Shown: positions 9,629 through 19,101, counted from the first letter of the stretch. The stretch: DNA of 64,000 nucleotides from Catellatospora citrea (GCF_003610235.1 NZ_RAPR01000001.1:1612001-1676000), one strand, 5' to 3'. Notes: generated by a model from the sequence alone, not told the origin. Numbers and translations: made by a program.

Positions 9629-10006
9629 ATGGACCTGGACCGGCCCGACGTGGTCGCCGAGGTGGCCGCCGTGTTCGCCGCCTACGAGAAGGCGCTGCTG
9701 GTCAACGACCCGGACGAGATCATGTCGTTCTTCCACGACAGCCCCGCCACCGTGCGGTTCGGCATCGCCGACCGGCAGACCGGCTGGGCGCAGCAGCACA
9801 CGTGGCGCGCGGCCCAACCGCCGCTGCCACCCGGCCGGGCCCTGCACGACACCCTGATCAGCACGTTCGGCGACGGCTTCGCGGTGGTCACCACCTGTTT
9901 CGGGTACGCGGACGGCGAGGTCACCGGGCGGCAGTCGCAGACCTGGGTGCGGCTGCCCGAGGGCTGGCGCATCGTGCACGCGCACGTGTCACAGCTGCCC
10001 TCGTGA
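9629..10006 (+). CDS. AtzH-like / HpxZ-family small protein (NTF2 fold)
   Basis: 125-residue protein of the AtzH-like (old DUF3225, HpxZ) family, which adopts the SnoaL/NTF2 cone fold. It begins MDLDRPDVVAEV after GGGAGAACCC. Conserved features are FFHDSPATVRFG near residue 35, GRALHDTLISTFGDGFAVVTT in the middle and the terminal GWRIVHAHVS strand. Family members accompany amidases of the AtzE/AtzF type and oxalurate utilisation genes; their precise role is not settled in my knowledge. Being last in the operon, after the hairpin at 9563, it may act as an accessory to the allophanate hydrolase or process an unstable carboxylated intermediate. Confidence 0.8.
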   Translation: MDLDRPDVVAEVAAVFAAYEKALLVNDPDEIMSFFHDSPATVRFGIADRQTGWAQQHTWRAAQPPLPPGRALHDTLISTFGDGFAVVTTCFGYADGEVTGRQSQTWVRLPEGWRIVHAHVSQLPS

Positions 10007-10028
10007 CCTGTAGGTACCGCGCCTGTGG

Positions 10029-10880
10029 TCAGGTCGAGGCCTGGTAGTAGCAGGCGTTCTTGGCCCACTGCAGCGGGCCGACGCGGGTGCCCCAGGCGCT
10101 CCAGGCGGCGGCGCTCGCCGTGTGCCAATAGCGTGCCTGGAAGCTGCCGGTCGCGGTCCGCAGCTCGGTGTGGTCGAGGTCGTCGTCGTACTGGATCTTG
10201 TGCTGGGCGTTCATGGCGACCCCGGATGACTCGTCCACGTCACCGTCGTCGAACGACGAGACGACCGTCCAGTCGGTGCCCATCGCCGATTCGGGACGCG
10301 CCGCCAACCCGTTGAGGAAGCTGCTGCCCGCCTGCATCTCCTTGCACTGCAACCAGAGCGTGAGGCTGCACCAACCCGCAAAGGCCGCGCCCGCGTGCGG
10401 GGTGCCCAGGGTGACGACGTCCTCGACGTAGACGTACGGCGGGTAGCCGGCGGTGCCCTTGGCGACCTCGGTCAGCGCCGAGCGGATCACCAGCCCGCCC
10501 ATGGAGTGGGCGACCACGTCGACCTTCTCCCCGTTGACCGAGTACCTGCTGTAGATCTCGTTGGCCAGCGCCCTGCCCACCGTCTTGATCGACGTGTTCA
10601 TGGTGTCGCCGCCGAACAGGATGTCGCAGTTCGTGTCACCGGAGTAGTAGCCGAACTGGGTGAGCTCACCGGTCCAGCCCGCATTGGCGAACTGGGCCGT
10701 CACCGCCGACCAGTAGGCGTCGCAGTCGGCGTTGCCGTCGGGACTCCAGCCGTGGATGAAGACGACCCGGTTCGCCTGGCCGTTGGCCCGCGCGGGCGCG
10801 GCCTGCGCCGGGGCCTGCGCGGCGAGCACCAGGCTCCCGGCCAGCACCGTCGAGGCGAGCAGTGCCGTGAAACGTCGCAT
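10029..10880 (-). CDS. Secreted lipase / alpha-beta hydrolase
   Basis: 283-residue exported hydrolase. The N-terminus MRRFTALLASTVLAG is a Sec signal peptide, with cleavage likely after AQA near residue 27. The mature enzyme has the oxyanion-hole segment VVFIHGW, the nucleophile elbow AHSMGG (Ser126), and cysteines at 53, 85 and later, likely forming disulfides. LGTPHAGAAF is typical of class I.7 or lipase-2-like actinobacterial triacylglycerol lipases. It probably hydrolyses lipids or esters outside the cell. It converges with the AtzH-like gene, and about 145 bp separate it from the TPR gene upstream. GGGAT precedes the ATG. Confidence 0.86.
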   Translation of the reverse strand: MRRFTALLASTVLAGSLVLAAQAPAQAAPARANGQANRVVFIHGWSPDGNADCDAYWSAVTAQFANAGWTGELTQFGYYSGDTNCDILFGGDTMNTSIKTVGRALANEIYSRYSVNGEKVDVVAHSMGGLVIRSALTEVAKGTAGYPPYVYVEDVVTLGTPHAGAAFAGWCSLTLWLQCKEMQAGSSFLNGLAARPESAMGTDWTVVSSFDDGDVDESSGVAMNAQHKIQYDDDLDHTELRTATGSFQARYWHTASAAAWSAWGTRVGPLQWAKNACYYQAST

Positions 10881-10992
10881 CCGTGGATCCCTGTCCTCGC
10901 GCCGGCAGCAGAGCGCGCACGACGTGACGGGTGCTCACGTCGGCGGCGTCCGGCATTCTGCCCGACCTTGACCTTCGGGTCCACCACGGACG

Positions 10993-11019
10993 GCGGGTGG
11001 GGCCGGCCGCCCCACCCGC
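10993..11019 (-). terminator. Terminator of the HSP90-TPR operon
   Basis: Perfect 11-bp GC-rich hairpin (arms 10993-11003 and 11009-11019, loop CGGCC), eight bases beyond the TPR gene stop on the minus strand. It has no U tract, which is common for high-GC actinobacterial terminators. Confidence 0.6.
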
Positions 11020-11026
11020 GCCGGGA

Positions 11027-13897
11027 TCAGTCGGGTTCGGGCAGGCCGTGCTCCTCGCGCAGCTTGCGGGCCTGGCGAGTCTCGCCCTGGTCGTCGAGCG
11101 CCCGAGCCAGCCATGCGGCGGCCTCCCGACGGGCACCGTGGTCGGCCGGCAGCGCGTCGAGGGCCCGGCGCAGTTCGGCCGCCCCGGCCGCGGCCCGGCC
11201 GGACACGACCAGCACCTGCCCGTGGCGCAGCTCGGCAAGCGCGGCCTCCCCGAACGCACCGATGGAGCGGAACAGCGCGGCCGCCGGCGCGACCCGGTCC
11301 ACCGCCGCGTCGTGGTCCGGGTCGTCGTTGTTGGACAGCACCTGCGCCGCCTCGTACCCGGCCATGGCCCGCTCCCAGGTGAGCCCCGGCTGCTGGTCGG
11401 CGGGCACCTCGGTGACCGCCATCAGCTCCGCGAGCTGCTTCGAGAGGGTGACTGCGTCCTCCTTGCGCCCGGCGTGGAACAGCGCCATCACCTGCCGCCG
11501 GCGGGCGTGCACCGTCGCCAGGGCCAGATCGGCCTGACCGTATGCCTGCGCGGCGGCGTCGAACCGGTCGGCGGCCTCGGCGTCGCGGTCGACCTGCCAC
11601 AGCAGCTCGCCCGCGCGCTCCAGCACGTCGCCCCGGTAGGGCAGCCGCTCCACCCCGCCGACCAGCTCCAGCAGCGTGTCGAGCTGCCCGATCGCGACGT
11701 GCACCTCGCCGAGCTGCGCATACACGCGCGACAGGAGGTCGCGCAGCTCCACGACGATGTCGGCGTGCTCGTCGTCGCGCTGCGCGAGGAACCAGGACAG
11801 CGCCTCCTCGCCCACCTCCGCGGCCTCGGTGAACCGGCCTGTGGTGGCCAGCGCCAGCGCCAGCCGGTGCCGGGTGTACGCGGCCGCGCCGGCCGCACCC
11901 CGCGCCTCCATCAGGCACACGTGCTCGACGATGTCGTCGACGAACTCGCCCGCCCGCTCGGTCGTGACCAGCATGAACCCCGCGTCGGCGCGGGAGCTGC
12001 GGCGCAGCTCCGGGTCCTGCGCCACGGCGGCGGCCTCCTCGAACGCGGCGATCGCGCCGGGGTTGTCGCCGAGGCGGCCGAGCAGGTCGGCGAGCGCCCG
12101 CAGCAGGTTCGCGAGCTGGTCGCGGTGGTCGGTCCCGCGCAGCAGCGTCGCCGCCGCGCGGATCCGCTGGGCGGCCTCCTCGATGCGTTCCTGCGCCTGC
12201 AGCACGCCCGCGCGCAGGTGCAGCAGGCTCGCGTGGCGGGCCGGCGGCAGCGCGCCGGGCTCGGCGTCGGCGCGGTCCAGCAGCGACGTCGCCCGGTCCA
12301 GGTCGCCGGACGCGGCGGCGACCCACGCCGCCCGTACCAGTGCGGCGCGGCGCTGCTTCGGGTCGGTGTTGGCGGACACGGCCAGCTCGGCGGCCTCGAA
12401 CACGGCCGGCACGAGCGAGCCGTCGCCGGTCAGCTGCAGCATGGAGATCTGCCACTGCAGCCGCGCGGCGTGCTCTCGGGCGGTGTCACCGGCCCGCTCG
12501 AACGCCGCCACGGCCTCGGCGAACGCGTCGGCGGTCGCCTGCAGCTCCTCGTCGGGCAGCGCCACCGCGCGCAGCCGGGCCAACCGCCCGCGCTGCTGGT
12601 CGGTGAGCGGCCCGGCGGCGTGCTCGGCCAGCAGTCGCGCGGTCAGCGCCTTCGCCTTGGCCTGCTCCTCGGCGTGGAACAGCTCGTCGACCAGGTCGAG
12701 GCGGCCGTCCAGGGACAGGTCGGCGGGCACCTCGGCCAGGTCGGCCGGCGGCTGCGCATCGGCGCTGTGCGCGATGGGCGCGGCGACCGCGGCGCGGGCG
12801 GCGGTCACCGACAGCGGCAGGTACGCCACCAGCGGCTTCGACTCGATCAGGGCCGCGATGCGGGTGCTCTGGTACGTGTTGCCGTTGCGCTCGTCGAAGC
12901 GCAGCGACAGCGCGACCGCCTGTTCGCGCAACCGCCGCCCGAGCTCGGCGACGGTGCTCTCGCCCGCCACCCGGCGGACCACCAGGTCGCCCTGCCCGGC
13001 CTCGGTGAGCCGGCGCAGCACCAGCGCCGCGGCGGCCGCGAACTCCATCTCCGTCTTCGGGGTCGGCGCCTGGTCCAGCCACGGCAGGTGCCGCTCGATC
13101 AGCTCCAGGCCGCGCAGCTCGTTGCCGGTCACGCCGCAGAACTCGACGTGCCTGGCGACCCGGCCCAGCTCCGCCTTGTTGTCGTCCAGCGCCCGGTAGG
13201 CGCGCCGGTGCGCGTCGCGCGCCTCGTCGAGGCGGCCGGTGCGCAGGTACGGGAACAGCACCGTGGTCAGGATGCCGTGCGGCTGCTCGGAGCAGGTCAG
13301 CCGCCCACTCAGCGCGTCCTGCGCCAGCACGATCGCGTCCTCGTCCCGGCCGCGCCAGGCCAGGTGGTGCGCCTTCGACGACGGGTCACAGCCCGCGCAG
13401 TCCGAGAGCGCGTCACGCGGCGCGCTGTCCCACAGCCGGTACCAGTGGTCGGCCTGCTCCTCGTCGCCCAGGTGCGCGGCGACGTCGTGGCGGTACGCGT
13501 ACACGGCCTGCATGCTGTGCCCGCCCGCCTGGTAGCGGCGCTGCATGTCGTCCAGCACCGCCATCGTGCGGGCCAGCGCCAGCTGCGGGAACAGCGTCAT
13601 CGACGACACCACGTGCTTGAAGTGCCACAGCAGCAGGTGCTCGTCGTGGTGGCTGCGCCGCCCCGGGTCGGCGTCGTAGTCGGTCAGGCAGCGCGCGAAG
13701 GTCATCATCGCCTTCATCGGCTCGCCGCTCTGGTGGTAGCCGCTGGTCGCCGCCGCGTGCGCCGCGTACAGCAGGTCGGGGTCGCCCAGTGCCTCGGCCT
13801 TGGCCAGCACCTGTTCCACGATCGCGACCCGGGCCGGGCCGTCGGGGGTGTCCCAGGAGCGGTGGATCAGGTCGTGGACCTCGTCATAGGTCGTCAT
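11027..13897 (-). CDS. Large tetratricopeptide-repeat protein, partner of HSP90-like gene
   Basis: 956-residue all-helical cytoplasmic protein built of degenerate TPR-like helix pairs along its length, for example AEAADRFDAAAQAYGQADLALA, DPDHDAAVDRVAPAAALFRSI and GAIAAFEEAAAVAQDPE. There is no signal peptide or catalytic motif. A cysteine cluster (DCAGC) lies near residue 188. Its ATG lies inside the end of the HSP90-like gene (14-bp overlap), so the two are translationally coupled. TPR proteins are classical HSP90 co-chaperones in eukaryotes, which makes a functional pair plausible here, but this protein has no recognisable carboxylate-clamp repeat that I can assign. Its client or role is unknown. 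Confidence 0.82.
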   Translation of the reverse strand: MTTYDEVHDLIHRSWDTPDGPARVAIVEQVLAKAEALGDPDLLYAAHAAATSGYHQSGEPMKAMMTFARCLTDYDADPGRRSHHDEHLLLWHFKHVVSSMTLFPQLALARTMAVLDDMQRRYQAGGHSMQAVYAYRHDVAAHLGDEEQADHWYRLWDSAPRDALSDCAGCDPSSKAHHLAWRGRDEDAIVLAQDALSGRLTCSEQPHGILTTVLFPYLRTGRLDEARDAHRRAYRALDDNKAELGRVARHVEFCGVTGNELRGLELIERHLPWLDQAPTPKTEMEFAAAAALVLRRLTEAGQGDLVVRRVAGESTVAELGRRLREQAVALSLRFDERNGNTYQSTRIAALIESKPLVAYLPLSVTAARAAVAAPIAHSADAQPPADLAEVPADLSLDGRLDLVDELFHAEEQAKAKALTARLLAEHAAGPLTDQQRGRLARLRAVALPDEELQATADAFAEAVAAFERAGDTAREHAARLQWQISMLQLTGDGSLVPAVFEAAELAVSANTDPKQRRAALVRAAWVAAASGDLDRATSLLDRADAEPGALPPARHASLLHLRAGVLQAQERIEEAAQRIRAAATLLRGTDHRDQLANLLRALADLLGRLGDNPGAIAAFEEAAAVAQDPELRRSSRADAGFMLVTTERAGEFVDDIVEHVCLMEARGAAGAAAYTRHRLALALATTGRFTEAAEVGEEALSWFLAQRDDEHADIVVELRDLLSRVYAQLGEVHVAIGQLDTLLELVGGVERLPYRGDVLERAGELLWQVDRDAEAADRFDAAAQAYGQADLALATVHARRRQVMALFHAGRKEDAVTLSKQLAELMAVTEVPADQQPGLTWERAMAGYEAAQVLSNNDDPDHDAAVDRVAPAAALFRSIGAFGEAALAELRHGQVLVVSGRAAAGAAELRRALDALPADHGARREAAAWLARALDDQGETRQARKLREEHGLPEPD

Positions 13898-15668
13898 GGG
13901 CGCTCCCGGGGGCGGCGTTGGGCAGGGCGAGGTCGATCAGGTCGAGGAACGAGCGGTTCAGCAGCGCCATGTCCGCGGGGCGCAGCGGGTGGTGGCCGTA
14001 GAGCAGGGCCTGCCCGTACAGCGAGGAGACCGTGACGGCGACCAGCTCCGGGGTCGGCAGCGTGCTCATCCGGCGTACCAGCGGGTTGCGGTGGTTGAGC
14101 ACCAACTGCGGGCGCACCCGCGCCTCAGCCTGCTCGAACGTGGACAGGACCCCCGCCCACAGATCGTCGGCGACCTGCGCGGTCTCGCGCAGCCGCCGCT
14201 GGAACGTGGCGTGCCGATCGGTCAGGTACAGCGCCGGCATGCTCGGCGGGTCGAACGCGCGGATCACCACCTCGCAGCCCAGCGGGTCCATGGCCCGCTG
14301 CGCGGCGGCCACGAACGGGCGCAGGCCCAGGTCGGCGGCCGGGTCGAGGGTGTCGAAGCGGGTGGACAGGTCGCTCGGGTCGAGCCGGTCCACCATGATC
14401 GTGCTGTCCAGCAGCGGCAGGCGCTCGATCAGTTCCGCGTCGAAGATGTAGCCGCCGTTGACCACGGCCAGCCCCTGCGCTGCGGCGACGGCCGCGAGCT
14501 GCCGGAACTCGTCGTTGTTCGCGCTGTAGCGGACGGTGCCGTGGCGGCGGCGGAACTCCTCCAGCGGCATCCGGCCCATGTTGGTCTCCATCGGCCACCA
14601 CTGGTCGACGACGCGCAGCATCTCCTCGTCGTGCATCGCCAAGGCCTTGACGCCCAGGTGGTGCACCGCCAGGAAGCGGTTCATGCGGTCGGCGTCCTGC
14701 CGGGCCAGGTTGACCAGCCAGCCGCGCAGCTGCGCGCCGAGCTGCTCGCGCACCGACTCCAGCAGACCGTCCTCGTACAGAGCCTCACGGCTCGCGGTGG
14801 GGCGCAGCTCGGACGCGTCGACGATGCAGCGGGCGAAGAACGCCCACTCGGGCAGCAGGTCCTCGGCGCCCTCGGCCAGCAGCATGCGCTTGAGGTAGAC
14901 GCGGTGGCCCGACTTCGCCGCCGGGTTCGCGGGCGTGGGCAGCACCAGGGCGACGCCGGTCAGGCCCGCCTCGGGCACGTTCAGCTCGATCGTGTCGAAC
15001 GGGGTGAAGCCGAACGTCTGCTCGGCCGTCCGCATCAGCTCGGCGCGTCCGGCCTGCCACGGCAGCGTCTCGGCGGTGACCAGGTCACCGTCCACCCGCA
15101 CCGGGTAGGGCAGCATCTCGCCGAACAGCGCGGCGAGGTCGCGCACCCGGTCGGCGTCGAGCCAGTCGGCGGCGTCGCGCCGCGGGACCAGGGTGACGGT
15201 GGTGCCGACCTCCTGCCGGTCCGGGCCGGGCAACGTCACGTAGCGGCCGTCGGCGAAGCCGGTCCAGTACACCGTGGGGTGGCCCTCGTGGCGGGTCTGC
15301 ACCCGGATCTCGTCGGCGACCAGGAAGCAGGACAGCAGGCCGATGCCGAACTGGCCGAGGAACTCGTGCCGGGAGAAGCCCAGCTCGTCGCGCTTGCCGC
15401 TGCGGCCGATGGTGGCCAGCAGCTCGTGCACCTGCTGCTCGGTCAGGCCCAGGCCGGTGTCGTGCACGCGCAGGGTGCCGTCGCCGGTGGTCTTCGGCGA
15501 CTCCAGCCAGACCGAGGCGGGGGCGGTCGGGGCGAGTGCCCGCCGGGCGGTGATCGCGTCCACGGCGTTCTGCATCAGCTCGCGCACGTACACCCGCGGG
15601 CTGCTGTAGAGGTGGTGGCTGAGCAGGTCGACGATGCCGCGCAGGTCGACCTGGAAGGACTGGTTCAC
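13884..15668 (-). CDS. HSP90-family GHKL ATPase
   Basis: 594-residue HSP90-like protein. The N-terminal GHKL ATPase has Glu30 and Asn34 in VRELMQNAVDAI, the DTGLGL motif near residue 70 and FGIGLLS near residue 110. The middle domain keeps LKRMLLAEGAEDLLPEW and ELRPTASREAL, as in HtpG. The C-terminal region is divergent from HtpG and the protein is shorter than the usual 620-640 residues. The start is GTG at 15668: TAGCCT (15676-15681) lies seven bases upstream with TTACCG 18 bp further, so the mRNA is probably leaderless. It is followed by the coupled TPR gene. It is likely a specialised chaperone rather than the housekeeping HtpG. Confidence 0.87.
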   Translation of the reverse strand: MNQSFQVDLRGIVDLLSHHLYSSPRVYVRELMQNAVDAITARRALAPTAPASVWLESPKTTGDGTLRVHDTGLGLTEQQVHELLATIGRSGKRDELGFSRHEFLGQFGIGLLSCFLVADEIRVQTRHEGHPTVYWTGFADGRYVTLPGPDRQEVGTTVTLVPRRDAADWLDADRVRDLAALFGEMLPYPVRVDGDLVTAETLPWQAGRAELMRTAEQTFGFTPFDTIELNVPEAGLTGVALVLPTPANPAAKSGHRVYLKRMLLAEGAEDLLPEWAFFARCIVDASELRPTASREALYEDGLLESVREQLGAQLRGWLVNLARQDADRMNRFLAVHHLGVKALAMHDEEMLRVVDQWWPMETNMGRMPLEEFRRRHGTVRYSANNDEFRQLAAVAAAQGLAVVNGGYIFDAELIERLPLLDSTIMVDRLDPSDLSTRFDTLDPAADLGLRPFVAAAQRAMDPLGCEVVIRAFDPPSMPALYLTDRHATFQRRLRETAQVADDLWAGVLSTFEQAEARVRPQLVLNHRNPLVRRMSTLPTPELVAVTVSSLYGQALLYGHHPLRPADMALLNRSFLDLIDLALPNAAPGSAHDDL

Positions 15669-15675
15669 CCGGCAG

Positions 15676-15705
15676 AGGCTACCGGCGCGGGTCCACCTGC
15701 GGTAA
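15676..15705 (-). promoter_or_regulatory. Promoter of the HSP90-TPR operon
   Basis: On the minus strand TTACCG (15700-15705) and TAGCCT (15676-15681) are separated by 18 bp. The -10 ends seven bases before the GTG start, so transcription probably begins at or next to the start codon. Confidence 0.55.
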
Positions 15706-15800
15706 CCGGCCGTCAGTGGTTTGCCCGCGCCCGGAAACACGAGCCACCGGTCGCGTATTGGTCCTGTCTGCCGCGCGCGCGGGCAGGGATCATCAAGTCC

Positions 15801-16949
15801 ATGACCGTCTCCCCCGTGTCCACCCGTCCGGCGAGGTTCCCCGCGGCGTCGATGTCGGACCTGGTGGACCGGCCCGTCCGGTACGACCTGGCCGAGAGCA
15901 CCTGCCCGCCGCTGCGGCTGGGCGAACTGCTCGACGGCGACACCGCCGCCCGGCTCGCCACCCTCGACATCGGCTACGGCACCAGCCAGGGCGAGACCGA
16001 ACTGCGTGCCCTCATCGCCGCCGGCGCGGGCGTGGCGCCGGGCGAGGTGCTCGTCACCGCGGGCGGCAGTTCGGGGATGTTCCTGCTGGCGTTCACGCTC
16101 TGCCGGCCGGAGGACCACGCGGTCGTCGTGACGCCGTGCTTCCCGCCCGCGCGGGCCGCCCTGGACGCGATCGGCTGCCGGGTGACGCCGGTCGCGCTGA
16201 GCTTCGACGACGGATACCGCCTCGACGTCGAGGCCGTGGCGGCCGCGCTGACGCCGCAGACCCGGTTGGTGTCAGTGGCCTCGCCGCAGAATCCGTCCGG
16301 GGTCCGCTTCGCCGAGCACGAGCTGCGCGGCCTGCTCGACCGGATCGAGGCGCTGGCCCCGCAGGCGGTCCTGCTGGTCGACGAGACCTACCGGCAGGCC
16401 GCCTACGGCGCGGCCGCGGTGCCGCGCTCGACCGCGGGCCTGTCACCGCGGGTCGTGACCTGCTCGTCGGTGTCCAAGGCGCACGGTGCGCCCGGCATCC
16501 GGGTCGGCTGGCTGACCGCCACCGATCCGGCGCTGTACGAGTCGTTGCGGTCGGCGAAGTTCCACACCCTGATCACCGGTTCCGGGGTGGACGAGCTGCT
16601 GGCCGCCGAGGTGCTGCGCAGGGAGGAGCAGATCCTCGGCGAACGCCGGCAGGCGCTGGCCGCAGCGCTGGACACCCTCGACCGGTGGGCGGCCGACCAC
16701 GCGGACGCGGTGGAGTTCGTGCGCCCCGACGGCGGCGCGCTGTGCTGCCTGCGGCTGCGCCCCGACCGCTTCGACGACCACGCGGTACGGCGCTTCTACG
16801 ACGCGCTCGCCGAGCGGGAGACGAGGGTCGGGCTCGGCGGCTGGTTCGGCGAGCCGGACCGGGTGTTCCGGCTCGGCTTCGGCCACCTGCCCGCCGCGGA
16901 CTTCCGGACCGCCCTGGACCGGGTGGCCGAGGCGCTGGCCGCCGCCTGA
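15801..16949 (+). CDS. PLP-dependent aminotransferase, class I/II
   Basis: 382-residue fold-type I aminotransferase. The PLP lysine is in SSVSKAHGAPGIRVGW near residue 230. The phosphate/Asn region is SPQNPSGV near residue 160, and VDETY carries the Asp that binds the pyridine nitrogen. The N-terminal YGTSQGETELRALIA and TAGGSSGMFLLA motifs are those of the aspartate aminotransferase superfamily. An ATG at 15801 is used; MSDLVDRP at 15852 would be a shorter alternative. The substrate cannot be told. It stands alone, divergent from the HSP90 operon and convergent with the DinB-fold gene, with no sign of pathway neighbours. Confidence 0.85.
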   Translation: MTVSPVSTRPARFPAASMSDLVDRPVRYDLAESTCPPLRLGELLDGDTAARLATLDIGYGTSQGETELRALIAAGAGVAPGEVLVTAGGSSGMFLLAFTLCRPEDHAVVVTPCFPPARAALDAIGCRVTPVALSFDDGYRLDVEAVAAALTPQTRLVSVASPQNPSGVRFAEHELRGLLDRIEALAPQAVLLVDETYRQAAYGAAAVPRSTAGLSPRVVTCSSVSKAHGAPGIRVGWLTATDPALYESLRSAKFHTLITGSGVDELLAAEVLRREEQILGERRQALAAALDTLDRWAADHADAVEFVRPDGGALCCLRLRPDRFDDHAVRRFYDALAERETRVGLGGWFGEPDRVFRLGFGHLPAADFRTALDRVAEALAAA

Positions 16950-16986
16950 GCGCACACCGACGTCGCGGCGGCGTGCCCGCGCGCCG

Positions 16987-17502
16987 TCAGCGCCTGGACG
17001 CCCGCATGAGGCCGCGCAGGTAGGCGGCCTGCGCGACGTGCGCGACGTCGTCGTTGGCGACACTGACCAGCCGCGCGCCCATGCTCACGGGCGGGTCCCA
17101 GCGCTCGTCGACGATCCGGTCGAGGTCCTTGGGCTTGAGCCCGGCCAGCAGGTCCCGGGTGCGGGCGGCGACCGCGTCGAAGTACTCGATCAGCAGCTCC
17201 GGGCTGTCCGGGCGGACGGCCGCGACCTGCTTGGCGGTGTGCCCGTAGCCGGTGTCGCCGGGATTGGCGCGCAACCCGAACCGCTGCGCCCACGGGCCGG
17301 TGACCCAGAGCTGGTCCTCGCCGAGCAGGTCCGCGATGTGGTCGTCCTGGATGCGGGTGAGGTGCCAGACGAGCCAGCCGATGGTGTTGGTGCCCTGCGC
17401 CGGGGCCCAGTGCAGCTGTTCGGCGGTCAGGCCGTCGACCGCCTCGTAGACCATCTCGGGGATCCGGTCGTACAGCTCGACGAGCAGGCCGTCCACATTC
17501 AC
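16987..17502 (-). CDS. DinB-fold metalloprotein (DUF664 / mycothiol-transferase type)
   Basis: 171-residue four-helix protein of the DinB/YfiT superfamily. Three histidines in the expected places could bind a metal: WLVWHLTRIQDDHIAD gives the pair around residue 50, and DDVAHVAQAAYLRG the third near residue 155. In actinobacteria this family includes mycothiol-dependent enzymes, and mycothiol is made by this organism (mshC lies at 39.8-41.0 kb). The start is GTG at 17502 with GGAAGGG about ten bases upstream. The substrate is unknown. Confidence 0.82.
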   Translation of the reverse strand: MNVDGLLVELYDRIPEMVYEAVDGLTAEQLHWAPAQGTNTIGWLVWHLTRIQDDHIADLLGEDQLWVTGPWAQRFGLRANPGDTGYGHTAKQVAAVRPDSPELLIEYFDAVAARTRDLLAGLKPKDLDRIVDERWDPPVSMGARLVSVANDDVAHVAQAAYLRGLMRASRR

Positions 17503-17573
17503 CCGAGTCAGCCCTTCCCGACGCCCGCGGCCGCCGGTCGGACGCCCGCCGTGTGGACTGTCCGCGAAGTACG

Positions 17574-17611
17574 GTCCGCCACCTTCGCACAGTATCGCGA
17601 AGGTGGCGGAC
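17574..17611 (-). terminator. Terminator hairpin of the pntAB operon
   Basis: Perfect 15-bp inverted repeat (17574-17588 and 17597-17611, loop ACAGTATC) lying 23 bases after the pntB stop codon on the minus strand. It has no U tract. Confidence 0.65.
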
Positions 17612-17634
17612 GCAGACCGTGAAGCGCGAAGGTC

Positions 17635-19098
17635 CTACCGGCCCGCCGCCACCGGCACCCGGCGGGCGTCGCCCGACTCGCGCTGCGCGCCGACCACCGG
17701 GCCGAGCGCGCCGACGATGTCCTCGACCCGCGCCTTGGCGTCGCCGAACAGCATCCGGGTGTTGTCCCGGTAGAACAGCGGGTTCTGCACCCCGGCGTAG
17801 CCCGCGGCCATGGACCGCTTGAAGACGATCACGTGCTCGGCCTCCCACACCCGCAGCACCGGCATGCCGGCGATCGGGCTGCCCGGATCGGCGGCCGCCG
17901 GGTTGACGGTGTCGTTCGCACCGATCACCAGGACCACCGAGGTGCCCGCGAAGTCGTCGTTGATCTCGTCCATCTCCAGCACGATGTCGTACGGCACGTC
18001 CGCCTCGGCCAGCAGCACGTTCATGTGCCCCGGCAGCCGCCCGGCCACCGGGTGGATGCCGAATCTGACCTGCACGCCCCGCGCCCGCAGCCGCCGGGTC
18101 AGCTCGGCCACCGGCGCCTGCGCCTGCGCCACGGCCATGCCGTAACCCGGCGTGATGATCACCGAGGTGGCGTCGCGCAGCAGGGCGGCGACGTCGGCGG
18201 CCGAGGTCTCGCGGTGCTCGCCGAGGTCGACGGCCTCCCCGGCGGCCTGCTCGGTGCCGAACCCGCCCGCGATCACCGACACGAACGAGCGGTTCATCGC
18301 CTGGCACATGATGTACGACAGGTACGCGCCCGACGAGCCGACCAGCGCGCCGGTCACGATCAGCAGATCGTTGTCCAGCAGGAAGCCCGACGCCGCGGCC
18401 GCCCAGCCGGAGTAGCTGTTCAGCATCGACACCACCACCGGCATGTCGCCGCCGCCGATGGAGGCGACCAGGTGCCAGCCGAGCGCGAGCGCGATCACGG
18501 TGACCGCGATCAGGAGCCCCAGCTGCGGCTGGACGACGAACCACACGGTCAGCGCGACGAACGCGACCAGCGCACCGAGATTCAGCACGTGCCGGCCGGG
18601 CAGCATGAGCGGCCGGGACGCGATGCGCGCCGACAGCTTCAGGTACGCCACGATCGAGCCGGTGAAGGTGACCGCGCCGATGAAGACGCCGACGAACACC
18701 TCCGCGTGGTGGATGTGCAGCAGGGCACCGGTGAGCCCGGCCGGGGCGGCGTGCGCCACCTCCAGGTAGCCGTTCCAGCCGACCAGCACGGCGGCCAGCC
18801 CGACGAGGCTGTGCAGCACGGCGATCAGCTCGGGCATCCCGGTCATCTGCACGACCCGGGCCCGCCACAGCCCGATGCCGCCACCGATCAGCATGGCGAG
18901 CACCAGCAGCGCGGCGGCCGCGGTGGTCATGTCGCGGGTGGCGAGCGCGATGGTCGCGCCGAGCGCGACGGTCATGCCGGCGATGCCGTACACGACACCG
19001 GCGCGGGCCGTCTCGTGCTTGGACAGCCCGGCCAGGCTCAGGACGAACAGCAGCGCCGCGACGATGTACGCGGCCTGCACGGCGGTCATGGCGGTCAT
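17635..19098 (-). CDS. pntB: NAD(P) transhydrogenase subunit beta
   Basis: 487-residue membrane subunit of proton-translocating transhydrogenase, which reduces NADP+ with NADH using the proton gradient. About the first 280 residues form eight or nine membrane helices. The C-terminal 180 residues form the NADP(H)-binding dIII domain with [13 protein letters not shown] near residue 310, [10 protein letters not shown] near 420 and [14 protein letters not shown] near 455. It starts three bases after the pntA stop, so the two genes form one operon, with a hairpin terminator downstream. It probably balances NADPH supply for reductive pathways. Confidence 0.95.
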   Translation of the reverse strand: MTAMTAVQAAYIVAALLFVLSLAGLSKHETARAGVVYGIAGMTVALGATIALATRDMTTAAAALLVLAMLIGGGIGLWRARVVQMTGMPELIAVLHSLVGLAAVLVGWNGYLEVAHAAPAGLTGALLHIHHAEVFVGVFIGAVTFTGSIVAYLKLSARIASRPLMLPGRHVLNLGALVAFVALTVWFVVQPQLGLLIAVTVIALALGWHLVASIGGGDMPVVVSMLNSYSGWAAAASGFLLDNDLLIVTGALVGSSGAYLSYIMCQAMNRSFVSVIAGGFGTEQAAGEAVDLGEHRETSAADVAALLRDATSVIITPGYGMAVAQAQAPVAELTRRLRARGVQVRFGIHPVAGRLPGHMNVLLAEADVPYDIVLEMDEINDDFAGTSVVLVIGANDTVNPAAADPGSPIAGMPVLRVWEAEHVIVFKRSMAAGYAGVQNPLFYRDNTRMLFGDAKARVEDIVGALGPVVGAQRESGDARRVPVAAGR

Positions 19099-19101
19099 GG
19101 A

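Noticed and set aside
10931..14035. A long plus-strand open frame opposite the TPR and HSP90 genes
   Set aside because: Antisense shadow; no motifs, low-complexity composition, and the minus-strand genes are clearly real.
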